From positions 1,986,001 to 2,050,000 of the forward strand of contig NC_088308.1 of assembly GCF_910592395.1 (NCBI RefSeq): a DNA stretch of 64,000 nt, given 5' to 3'. Position numbers and translations under genes: made by a program. The notes under the pieces were generated by a model. The model was not told the DNA's origin. It saw only the letters and a list, made by a program, of their open reading frames with translations, and did no database searches. This document shows, one piece after another, positions 49,516 to 60,800 of the stretch; the stretch's first letter is position 1, and each line of letters opens with the position of its first letter. The DNA comes from Lineus longissimus (lineage: Eukaryota; Nemertea; Pilidiophora; Heteronemertea; Lineidae).

Positions 49516-50698
49516 AGCTTCTTCCTTCGTCTGTCATTGGAAACCGTGTTACACACAGTCTTCTTCGTCAACATATAATCCACTAGTATACCATTCCAAT
49601 GCCAATCGCTCGTATCAATATTTATCTACCACAAATGCTACTCAGAAATCCATTAATACCTATACACCACGTAATAATGCTTTCGTCCATTTGCGAGATC
49701 GTTCTATGAATGATTTGCCTGACCTTTTTTGAGAGATTGCCGAGCGACACAGTAGGTCATGTTAGCCTACCCACAGCATGTTCATGTGATTTCTGCAATG
49801 CCATTAATCCTATCCTGTCATTCTATACGATGGTATTGTCCTCGAACTAAAATAGGCTTACCTTAAAGTGTCTCCACGATATCTTGAAAGATGGCAGAAA
49901 CAATTTCCCAAAGCTTGCTTTGCAAATCACCAAGGTAGAGTGATTTCAAAGGTCTCTGTCTTTGCACAATGTTCACTTGGAGTTCATGGAAAGGTATTTT
50001 CTGCTATAAAGAATAGTTCACTATTTTCATAACCAATGCATGGGAGAGAAGTACCTTGCACAATGCACAAACACACCGTCTTCTCCTCACTTCCACTCCA
50101 ACTCTGAAGCAACCACATTGAACATATCGTGAACTCTGTAGTTTAGGCGCAATTTGAAAATAAACATTCGATCGAATCACAATTTCGTGGATCTATATGT
50201 TTTCCTTCGTACTTGAACCATCCTCGACCGCTATGTCCCTGTTTTGAGTTGAACTACACATGTACAACGAACCTGAAAAAATCATGTCAGGACTCCAGCG
50301 CGTTACCTACCATGTCCATGTCTTCTTAAAACAGTTGGAGGTATTTGAACATTAAAGCTTTTTAGCCGTCCGTTTCGGTTGGAAATTACTTGGCATGTCC
50401 AACACCACCAGGACTGTCGTGACAGTAATCGTTTCAGAAGTTCTTCGTGTCCCTTCGATGAGTTTGTAACATAACCCAAGATAACCAAAAGAGATCGAAT
50501 GTTATCGTTAGTTTGTCAATCAAGCCTGAGAAAGAAAGGATAAAGTTCCGGAATTGACACAAAAGAAGCTAGCGGTATTCAACCATAGAACAGAACTGAG
50601 AAAATGAAAGCAGAGAATGAAAATCAGATAGACAATGTGCATGTAGAACACATTCGTGTATGTCATGTCAGTTCATCATTGTGAAAGTACTTGTGATG

Positions 50699-50880
50699 TA
50701 CAGTAGAACCTCTCTATTAAGGGCATCCTTGGGACTGAAAAGTACTGTCCTTAATAAAGAGGTGTCTTGATTAGAGAGGTCAAATTGAATGGCAACAACC
50801 TATTTGGGAATAAAATTAGTGTCCTTAATAGGGAGGTTGTCCTTAATAGAGAGGTGTCCACTAAGGGAGGTTTTACTGTA
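50699..50880. mobile_element. Hairpin MITE with internal CTTAATAGAGAGGT repeats
   Basis: The left end TACAGTAGAACCTCTCTATT and the complement of the right end, TACAGTAAAACCTCCCTTAG, form imperfect terminal repeats. Inside, the block TCCTTAATAGAGAGGT or variants occurs about four times. The element is 182 bp. A related fragment may lie at about 25640 (GTATTAGAGAGGTTGTCCTC). Confidence 0.7.
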
Positions 50881-51105
50881 TTTGAACTCTTCAAGATTAG
50901 CAGATAATCTCATGACCCTAAACGAACTTTGATATCAAATTCACTTGGTCATCAAATAATGGATATGATCTTTCTGGCAAACTTGATCATAATCACTTTA
51001 TGAGCGTCCGTGGGTCGATCTCTAAATATGAATGTTGTATTCAAAGATTTATGAGCATTTCAGCTCTGCCATCTATCGGAGGAGGTGCATTCTTTGGACA
51101 ACGAT

Positions 51106-51395
51106 CCTCCGCCAGCTTGTTATCTGACCATGTCGTTTGTAGGAAGCACAAACTGAAAATACGAAGGTTCCCCAATGATAACTTGAACACATAACAGGAG
51201 AGACGATGGAACAACCAACCTCCGCCAGCTTGTTATTAGATCATGTCATTTGTAGGAAGCACATCCTAAGAATACTAAGGTTCTTCAATAACAAGTTACC
51301 ATTATGCATTGGAGACCACAGGAGAGACGATGGTACAACCAACCTCCGCCAGCTGGTTATCAGATCATGCTCGTTGTCGATCGCCCCTGAGGCAC
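51106..51395 (+). repeat. Tandem repeat, 2.4 copies of a 113-124 bp unit
   Basis: CCTCCGCCAGCTTGTTAT starts copies at 51106, 51219 and 51343. Copies share TTTGTAGGAAGCACA and CAGGAGAGACGATGG. The third is cut off after about 50 bp. Between copies 1 and 2 the difference is substitutions plus an 11-bp length change. Confidence 0.85.
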
Positions 51396-51932
51396 AAAGA
51401 TAGTACCCATGGCATTCAAAGCTACCAGGACCAACAAGTTAAACATTCGGAGTAAAGTAGGAAGATAAAAGTTATTTCATCATTATCTTTATTTCAAGTA
51501 ATTAACAATTCATAACATCTTGTGAAATGGAAAAGTGTTTGGAGGTGCACGTCGCCGAATGACAAACACATCAGCTGGAGCAGAAGCTGTCAATAGCATT
51601 CCGCGAAGATGACGTCACTGCAGCTGCTGCCCTCTATTTCCCCATCGCTGAATTGCAGGCAATGTCGGACAAACATGCGGTTTCGTAATGGATTCAGGCT
51701 TTCTAACTAGGGCAGTTAGATTCAATCTGGCACATGTCCGAGTGTTGGAAATACTACATAATTGTTCTGAATATTTCTCTCTCTGACTCTATGGTATCAT
51801 TCATGCTAAAAACAATGCAGGGTCAAAGATAATTGACTTTGAAATAAGCTCAAATGCGTAGAAATAAGTGTTGATGTCCGACTGTCACGTGACTAAAACG
51901 TCATGAATATCTTATTCAAATGACCTTGTGAG

Positions 51933-51942
51933 CTATAAATAG
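51933..51942 (+). promoter_or_regulatory. TATA-box-like site with no assigned gene
   Basis: GCTATAAATAG sits within a CpG-containing stretch with ACGTCATGA upstream. It looks like a core promoter on the plus strand, but no coding exon follows within reach. Similar CTATAAATAG strings occur at about 61848 and 62065. Confidence 0.25.
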
Positions 51943-52371
51943 TAACGTCGCGGAATGCTATTGGGCTAAGTTAAGAATACCATACCTATCCCGTCCAGTT
52001 CACTTGTACATGTGGACAAACTGGCTTGTAAGGTGAACTTAAAAAACTGTGTACACACGAAGATGAAGTATAATTCAATGTGCACGCTTTATTGAAGATT
52101 TTACTGTTTAAGAAAATACCACATGATTAGAATTAAGAAAAAAAACGGAAAAATGAGAGGAAATAGTTGTGTGCTGGATAACGCATTTACAAGTGAATGA
52201 AGCATGACCAGGACATACAATATATACTTCTGTACAATAGTTGCTTTGCGAAGAGCTCCTTCAGCAATGCATTACGATCATAATAAAGGAATAAATGCAA
52301 AGGTAACACCAAAAGTGCGTAATTCAGTAAGACAATGGGTTAAACGTTAAGGAAAAGTAGTAAGACCGATT

Positions 52372-52461
52372 GCCGGTGTAATATCTGTGGCTGTTCCCCA
52401 TATTTTAATGTTCTATACAATAGGCAGCTAGAGAGACCACAGCCGGCTTTTCAATAAGGGG
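52372..52461 (+). repeat. Dispersed repeat, copy B
   Basis: Second member of the family at 40480-40567, with the same order of GCCGGTGTAATATC, GAGAGACCA and CTTTTCAATA blocks. It directly abuts the inverted-repeat element that follows. Confidence 0.7.
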
Positions 52462-52470
52462 TATACCACG

Positions 52471-52676
52471 GTGGGTAAAGGTATCGGTTTGCCTAAAATA
52501 TACGTGCTTACATGGAGAGGAAATGACGACATAAAAGACACAGACAAAAGATTAGATGATTTCGAGGGGCGTAAGGCCCGCATTTATTATTTTCATCCGA
52601 GTGTACCCATCCAACACAGAAATTGGAGAGCCTTGTTTCTATTGTGTTGCAAAGGTAAACCAATACCTTTACCCAC
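52471..52676. repeat. Inverted-repeat element, 23-bp arms
   Basis: Arms at 52471-52493 (GTGGGTAAAGGTATCGGTTT...) and 52654-52676 match in 21 of 23 positions in inverted orientation around 160 bp. A 90-codon plus-strand frame spans it and resembles nothing I know. It is perhaps a small MITE. Confidence 0.6.
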
Positions 52677-54002
52677 CTTGTTAACAGAGAAAAACGTGAC
52701 GACAGAGCTTTCAGCGTTGCCAAACAATGAGGGCAAACACTAAAGATTTTACTGTTTTTGAGTATTTCCGTTTCAGACTGAGTGTTTACTCGAGCATACA
52801 TAAAGTGACACTATAGCAAAAAGCAATATTTTTGAAAAAGATTTCCACACCGAAACACCTGCTGGCAGTTCACAAGAAAATTCGAGATGAAACAAATTTC
52901 AAAGATAAAAACAAACCTTTGAGATGAAACGTGTTGGAGATCAATTCCTATACAACTATCATAGAAAAATCTTATGTACATAATATTTACAGCCGTGAGC
53001 AAGAAAAATACTTAATTACACACACGCATAAATGTTATGCGTCACAGTTTTGCCAATAAGCTGGCGCAGATATCTCAAATGAAGGTACTGTAGATTGGTT
53101 CCCAGATTGCCCGAAAGATATACATGTACTTATGATCGGCGATGCGCCACTTTAGTGGTCAAGCGAGTCATATCAACGTCACTTCATTTTCTCCACAAAT
53201 CAACGCGCGGCTCTGTGACCTTGACCTTTATGGAAGTGGACAATCCCGAGACTGAGACATCCTATTAACTGTCGGACGATCGGGTACCAATCTAAAAATT
53301 ACACGCCTGCACACCTTTGTCAGCAGTTCCGTCTATATTGGGCATATGTTACTCAAAAAGAACCCTACAAGTACGTTCATCAGCATTACTTTCCAACCTG
53401 ACGGGGACAGACGTGATTTCACTGGGCGAATTTGCCGCAACAGTAGGCCTAAGATAGGCTTAACCTCGTTAATGTATCACAATTCAGTTGCATATTTGAC
53501 ATAACATTTACAGCTTATTAATTTATAACGATACGTCAAGCAAGCAAGCAGAAAATTGGAAATATCTTGGAGGAGATCATATGCCGTCCTCTTTGGGCCA
53601 CATGTCCTCTGTCTAAACCCAAAGGGTCAAGGTTACATCGTAAGGCCAAGGTCATTCACCACAACTAAAATCAATTTGCCTCAACGCAAGGCATTGGGAA
53701 TAAGATGGGTGCAGTGTTTAAAATGAGAATATGTAGCAAGACGTTTTTTCAATCTTCAAATTTCAGGAATTGGCACAAAATAATACTTGGCAGATTTAAA
53801 CATCTTTGACCCTCGAAATAGTTTCCATTTAAAACATAAGTTTCTAAAGCACCAGTCAGATGGGTTGATAGTAGACAGACCTGGCCTTATTCAACCAGCT
53901 CCATCCTTATAAAACCAACTCTTATTCCGAAATTCTTCATCTGAACTGCTTCTTCGAGATACTAGTAATTTATTCCTGAAACCCATGCCGCCTCAACCAC
54001 TC

Positions 54003-54298
54003 TCATACATAATCTGGAATCTCAGTTTCACCCTGGTAGGCATAATACGTCCTCGCATGCATCTTACTCGGACGGTACTTAATGTTGATGTCTTGAGCCT
54101 TATGAAGCCAAGTCCACGCACTCACGAAGCATAACACCACACAAATCCATGCCAGCACGAAAGACCATCCGTAACTGTAGACTCTAGCACCGTCTATTAT
54201 CCGCTTGAAGGGCACTGTTTTCCCCTCCATGAATTCCCGTCTCTTCAATAGGTGGCACTTTACATGGAATAGAGCAATAGATGTTGTGAGTGAAATAC
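54003..54298 (-). CDS. Tetraspan gene, last coding exon
   Basis: It follows ATTTTCAG on the minus strand and reads to TGA at 54003-54005. It encodes the rest of helix 3, the loop KCHLLKRREFMEGKTVPFKR, helix 4 (YGWSFVLAWICVVLC...) and a short cytoplasmic tail with YRPSKMHARTYYAYQGE. AATAAA occurs on this strand at 53969-53974, about 30 bp after the stop. Confidence 0.88.
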
Positions 54299-57200
54299 CT
54301 GAAAATATAATCAAAGCAAAATGATGAAGTCGTTGTTTCAAATTTTTTATAGGGTTTGCAGATAGGTGTATCATAAAGCCAGACCAATGTATAACACAAA
54401 TCCTGACTAACTCAGAGTAAAGAACTGCATCCACAGGCGTATTTTTGTATGGAAACTTTATTCAAACTCCATTGCAGCGCAACCAATCATTTATATCAGG
54501 TGAGCCAATTTTTGCCGACAGGTTTGACGCGAAATTATTGAAAATCTGTCAACTTTGCTCCAAAACGTCAACATGACGTGATGAAACCTCGGCTTGAACC
54601 TGGCCGGGTGAAGCGTTGTCGTTAGTTATTTCAGTCACACCCATTGAATCTAATAGCCTCAGACGTGCTCCCAAATCCACCTTGATTATTGCCTGAAACA
54701 ATTGCGATTCGAGTGTAAAGAGATGCATTCAAATCAAGCCGCCAATTGGAAAGTGAGCCTTCCTGAGGGAGAGAGCTAGCTGAAGGTAGAATTACCTCTT
54801 TAAATGACTGATGTGGTATAGCTGCTTCAATGTTGTTAAGTGCTGGACATGATATCATGATATAACATGAATATACGAAAGGCTTTCGATCGTCAGTTTC
54901 TGATAGTTAAAAGTTTGCCATCGTTGATTTGAACTCCAAGCTTGTGCATCATCCACCGACATCAAATTAACACCTACTTATGATTGCAGATTTGTCAACA
55001 GTCGTGGGTAGGGCGAGAGCCAAAACGAGGCAAGGGCAAAAAGTGAGGTCCAATATCAATGCTTGTTTATACGCAGTTAATATGTCATCCAGATATTCTA
55101 AATATAGCTTGAATGTATCCCAAGAGATTGCGACTGGCTGCCCCGTTATTGATGACGATAGATGAAATCAAATAGCCTATTGTGGAAAGGCCATTCGATT
55201 TGCCACTAATAGATCATCTTTAGGATAGCAATCCTTCTATGTTGTCAGAGATGAAAAATGATTGCGTTGTTGGAATCGTTCCGATTTTTTAGCAGACGAC
55301 AGGGCAATTTTGGTGACGGGAAACAAGACGTCAGACCCCAAGATAAACTAGTCCAGAATCATAAAGCTGGCCCATAATACAGCAACAAACGTAAGTTTTG
55401 GGAGCGATGTATCTCTCATTTTCGCATAAAATGACCTCAAGTTGAAAGAACCCACGTTATGAGGTAGACTGAATGTACAAAACTAAACGCGTACCCTGAA
55501 AGGCACATTTACAAAACAACACCATAATAGCATAATAGCATAGGGAAACCTCCATGCCCACATTCTGAGTGTCTTCTTTTTCATTTGCCAGAATCGAGAA
55601 TGACCTGTCAGGAGACATCCGACACGCTCTGGCAAAAACATGGCAGACGTAGCTGTCAAAATGATAGGTTATCAGAGTTCTCGGCCGCTGCATGGCGGTC
55701 AAACACACGCACCGACCAGGCGATCAGTCTGGTTGCTTGTCTCTGCCGAGTAGTCGAGTTGGCTTCATTTCCACCACGGACCTTTCCCTTCCTTTCCCTT
55801 CCTTTCCCTTCTCAGAGATGCATGCACTTGTATTCTGCGACTTGGTTATTTTTATAACCTCAGCTCTGTGTTCTAAAACACCTCGGTTATAATGAATGTA
55901 GTGTCGTTTCATATGTAATATACAGTGCCCTCGTTTTGGCAGGCGCGGTTTGGTGACGCAGGGCTGATTGATCAAGAGTGCAAAAGCAACGATGTCTACA
56001 ACCTTCGACGACGGCAAAAGTTCCATCGTATCTGTGACGAAGCCCATATTTCTCGTCACACGCCTTGACAACCATCTGTGCTGACACCTAAAGGTAATAA
56101 TTCTGGTGTTACCCCTGGCTCCAGATGCGGTAGCACCCGCTCTGACTACATTTTAGCACCTCGTAACGGCAGTCACGAAGCAACAGGTAGACAACGGTAC
56201 CTTGAGCTCTGGTAATTTGTTTCTCGCGAGATCATTTACAAGCCAATAGGTTTCGGTTCTCTCCTCATGAAGAATTTGTAACCCCGGCTAATTTTGAAAA
56301 ATATCGATTTTCCACGCATTTTCCCGCTGGAACACCAAACTATCAGAAAATTTAGAGTATATTTGGCTTTACGCCTCCACATATTAGGACCTCCTGCATC
56401 AGTGCCTGATAACTGTCGTCTATAATACTAGACTACTGAGTTCAAAGCGAATAATTGGTAGCCTTAAGATGGCTCAGGCTTTAGACAAAATATTCCAATT
56501 TTACATCATCAGTGATGGAGCTCCTCACGGCAACATTAAAGAAATCGTGAAATAAAACACGACGAGTTGGTCTTGCACCTGGTCACCGAAGAGCAATGCC
56601 AAGCTGAAAAGCCATTTGTAAGCAACGACTGAAAGATTCTCTGATGTGATGAAGTGGGGGAGTTCAAATTTGGGTGACGTTGGAAGCATTTCTTCCTCCA
56701 AACCCTTATCAAACTGTTGTACCTGCATTCAAGTGTTATGTAGCATATTTGGTTATCCCGCGGTGTTTGCGCTGCATATCTCCTCAATAGGTATATTACT
56801 GCACTCCATTTTGATATGGACCACTTCATTAGACGTGAAAGCTACTTGTTCCGTACCACAATAAATGCGTCAACTTTTAAGATTGTTCATTTATTAGACC
56901 GTTTCCATCGGGAAATGTCTTATGATGGTTTCATCGGAAGTTGCGGGGACACACAGGCTGAAAGGTTCAACTTAGAATTTGACGAAACTTTAAAGAAAAA
57001 CATAGCTTGTAAAAAGGAGCACGGTTTTCAAGAGGAATTCTTTACATTTCTTAAATCAATATCTTCACACCCAAACACGTTGTTGTTTAATTTTGGCGTG
57101 CCGCAGCAGGCTGCACGGAAATCCATGGCATCGGCGTTGTTGGCCTGGCCTCTGATCTTTCTCTGATTAGGTTTAAAAGGAAAGATTAAATTCCGAAACT

Positions 57201-57844
57201 TTCGTCGCCAAGTGTCGCCAAACTGTTGATCCGGTGAAATTGAAATTCCTCAGTGCCACGAAGAAAGGCATTTAGGAGTCCTTAATGGAACTCACAACCA
57301 CTTGGGCAATCAACACATAGGAGATATCATGCATTCATGATCACAGTAAGGACTTGTTCCCTACGAAAAACATGATTTGCATCCATTCCGAAAATCACTT
57401 TACTTCCATAGTCACCATGACCACAAATTTTCTTATGAAGTGCGTGCTGTGAATTTCAAATATACTTGTACATAAATCTATTTTAAGACATGACCAGTGA
57501 AGATCTCGTTTCAGAAGACATAAGGCATGCGGAGAATTTCGAATCGCTTTCATATTGAATAACTTCATGTTGTCGTCATGCGATCACGATGTCATCACAA
57601 GCTGTTTGTTTCCGGCAGCAAGTCGGCTCATATGGTGACTGAAACCAATTAAAGTGGTTTTCGATTATTTTTCTTCCATAGTTGGGTTATAAGAGTTATA
57701 CGTTACCTGAGGCGAGGGCAGTGGAAGATGCCCCTATCATGGCTCGCTTGTCCTTGCCCACAGAGCCGTACATCCCCGCTATAAGGCTAGACACGATGGA
57801 ACAAATACTAAGCACGGATAAGGCAAACGCGGTGCGCTCCAAAT
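54003..57844 (-). CDS. PMP22/claudin-superfamily four-pass membrane protein, last two coding exons
   Basis: Two minus-strand exons, 57844-57707 and 54298-54003, join in phase (G|GT = Gly) across a 3.4-kb GT-AG intron. The joined segment has three hydrophobic helices: RTAFALSVLSICSIVSSLIA, IGASSTALASGISLTTSIAL and YSYGWSFVLAWICVVLCFVS. A basic loop (LLKRREF) separates helices 3 and 4. A Y-GWSF-LAW fourth helix is typical of PMP22/EMP/claudin relatives, including GSG1-like and channel gamma-subunit proteins. They sit in the plasma membrane as junction or channel-accessory proteins. The first helix and extracellular loop with its W-GLW-C-C motif must be in an exon not found here. The C-terminal tail ends EIPDYV. 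Subfamily is unassigned. Confidence 0.85.
57707..57844 (-). CDS. Tetraspan gene, penultimate coding exon
   Basis: A 138-bp exon lies between TTTTTTTCAG and GTAACG on the minus strand. It enters with one codon base supplied by the upstream exon and leaves with one base. It encodes the second helix, the cytoplasmic KDKR turn and the start of the third helix (MIGASSTALAS). Confidence 0.88.
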
Positions 57845-60800
57845 CTGAAAAAAACAAACCAACAAACCTTTGGAAATATTTCCAGAGAAACATATTTGGG
57901 AATGTGACATGGAGAAAGATCTCTTTGTGAGTGACAGGAGGGGAAATGGCAAAGATATTTGGAGCGCCTATGTAATCAGGTACGACAAAAAAGCATCACG
58001 GGTCTGCAAAGGAATTAGAAACGGTTGCTATTTTTATGATTGGAATCTTGGGCAACCAGAACTTATCCAAAACATGTTTAACATATTATTTCTCCATGTC
58101 AGGGTACTCGAGTTGTGGGTATTCGGTGCTTTCTGGTTGAGGTCTTGTTGCCCTAAGATTTCAATTTTGGTAGGTTTGGCTCGGAAATGGAGAGCAGTCA
58201 TGGATGGAGCCCGGATTTACATAAACTCCACCAGGTTCCACGAGTGTTCTTCAATGATGCTTTGAACAAAACCTACCAATGAAAAAGGTTTTCATGGTTC
58301 TGCAATATTAGTTTTTGTTTTACGTTAGCCATGAAGTGACGTGGAGTGTCTGGTAAGTGAGCCAAGAACACGTGCTACATTGACACGCCTGTCAATACCA
58401 TTAGTAACTAATTACATACATATCCCGGTACTTCAATGCTTTACTGATACCAGACAATTAAAATGCCTTATTGTAAACGTTCATGTTGATTAAATCTCTT
58501 GATGCAAAGGGGAGGCTCTCGAGTCGGTTATTAAACCATCTGATGGATACTCCGAGTGAAAAAAATTTTTTTAAAAATTGTAAATTCAAAAATCGTTACT
58601 TTCTCGCGGCAATCGTCACAGACCTATGATAATGCATGTACTTTACTAACAACAATACTTCTTTGAAATACCTGTAGCTGTAGGAGCGCACGGATGCTTG
58701 GTGCTCCAATTGACCGTCTCTTTAAAACCAAACAGATCGTGTATTCAGAGCGAAACCACCTGTTGTATATAACCTCGTCCTGAAGCGGTTATGATGACCA
58801 TACCACCATCGCTCATTCAGAAGCGTTTTCTTGGACGAATTAGGCTCCTCACGCAACTCGCATCTGGGTAGGGTGTCTCTCTCTTAGGGGCCTTTTGATA
58901 ACGGCAGAGATGAGAATGCTCCATTGTCAGAGGAGACGCATAAGCGTAGATACCGTACAGAATGTGGCTGTTCTACTCTTGATAACATCTGGGTGAAATT
59001 TCGGAGATCATGAAGTGACAACAAAACCAAGAAGAGGAATGCTAGGGTGCAAAGTATAGGCCAAAAGGTGGCAAAGAGCAATCATACTGGAGAGGTTGAC
59101 AATGCATTCGTTCACTCTTTAGTCTTTTTTTCTCGCCATAACGTGTCAACAGAAGCTCTATCGCGCCAATGTCATGAACGCGGACACTTATGAGATTGTC
59201 TCAACATTACTCAATGACGATCATTCGTGTCGAGAGTGACACACCGACGCCCCCGATCAATCTTCACTTTCATCTTAGTCACCCAGAATGTTTGCCCAGT
59301 CAGGCCCACGCGGAAATCTTACGCATTGAGCACTAATGAGCAGAAATTCGTATTTGCAACAGCGGTGTTCCAAATAACATTATCCCTAACGATTACCTAG
59401 GGCCATTTGTAAATCTTCAAAGATGAAATCATCGTATTCTTAAAGAGCTTGTCCCGTTCAGCGCGGACAATATCTTGGCTATAGACGTCAGCCATTCTTA
59501 GAGCGACAATAAGCAAGTTTTGTGATGCTATGCGGTTAGTACGGTCCAGCGCAACAAATTGTCAACTGGAATGCACTTTTTTTGATGCATTTTTCATTTT
59601 AGTGGCTGTTGCTCCTTATTCAAATATCTGTGTAACCAAATCTGTAGCGCGTGTATAGGCTACAAAAACTGTCTTCTGAACGGGAAAATTAACATAACTG
59701 GTTACAAAATGTACTTTACTTCAGCGCAGCTATTAATAATCATTTTTTAAAGGATATTCTATACTGGCGAGAGAGAGATAACAGAATTACCATTTCCATG
59801 ACCGAAACAATGTCAGAATTACAAATTGTTCCTGATGCAATCACTCATAAGAACCAATCTAATTTGTCCTGCAATGTTTCTGGCATATCGCAATCAAACT
59901 TTGCGTTCTGTGCCTTAACCGTTTATTGTTGTTTTGAGCGACGAATGCTAAAACCATTAAACTTAAACACCATACAACGGCAAATGATTAAATTCAGCAA
60001 ATTTCGGATGGACTTAATTAAAAAGCTGTACACAGAAGTGGTAATCCGCTGTAATGAATAAGATTAGTGGCGACATTAGCGACGAGGGAGCACGACTGGA
60101 ATGGAAGCGCATGGCTTATGGGGGTTGTAACGGCTTCACTGTCAAGGGAACCGTGAGATTGCATGCTATGTTGGTCGTAAGTAATCAACTGTGGTATCAT
60201 CTGATCGAGGTCCAAACTGCTTAGCACCTAGCTCGCCAAATCATCGCGCCAAGGCAAACGTGTTAGTTTTCTTTCACACTGAGCTGCTTTCGGAATCCGC
60301 TATCACACTTCGCTGATCCTCCGTGTTCCTACTGTAATCAGAGAGTCGGACGATAGGCCATGTCTTAACTAAAAAAAGCCCATAACATGCATAAAAGAAA
60401 CTCCGCCGTCATGGCCATGATGCACTTCCGCTCAGTCTCTAGACCTCCTCGCAGAACAGACAGCAGGTAAGCATGACCTCTAAGTCCGTCACCGCTACAC
60501 TGACACTGTTGCCTCCCAATTCTGATTTCTGATGAGTTTTCTGATTTACTGTGTATGAACATGAATGATTGACAAAGTAAGCTTCGAGGATGAAATCAGG
60601 CGAAAATATCATCGATTCTCTCCGTGAAGTCATAGCGTGGACATTTCCCTCAAATCCGAGTGTCCAGCGAGAGACCCAATGTGCGTGAATTAGAAGCTAA
60701 CGTGGAAGCGACCTGCCTATAGACAACACTGAGTCATTACAATACATGTTGATACCCTGACCATATTCTCTAGAGAGTAGGCGAGACACCGGATATTGAC

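Larger units (their letters stand above)
49245..53999. other. Intergenic region between the ankyrin-repeat gene and the tetraspan gene
   Basis: No coding sequence was recognised. It contains the promoter side of the ankyrin gene, a hairpin MITE (50699), a tandem repeat (51106), a TATA-box-like site (51933), a dispersed-repeat copy (52372) and an inverted-repeat element (52471). The downstream part may include the 3' UTR of the tetraspan gene. Confidence 0.6.

Noticed and set aside
56816-57166. 116-codon plus-strand frame
   Set aside because: It lies inside the tetraspan intron, has no recognised domain and no supporting splice or start context.
58884-59081. Minus-strand frame with a hydrophobic stretch (TFWPILCTLAFLFLVLLSLH), considered as the first helix of the tetraspan protein
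   Set aside because: It has no ATG at its start, no W-GLW-C-C loop after the helix, and no donor of the right phase was identified.
60387-60466. ATG-led plus-strand block ending in a strong donor CAGCAG|GTAAGC
   Set aside because: The peptide (MHKRNSAVMAMMHFRSVSRP...) is not recognised and no partner exon was found downstream.
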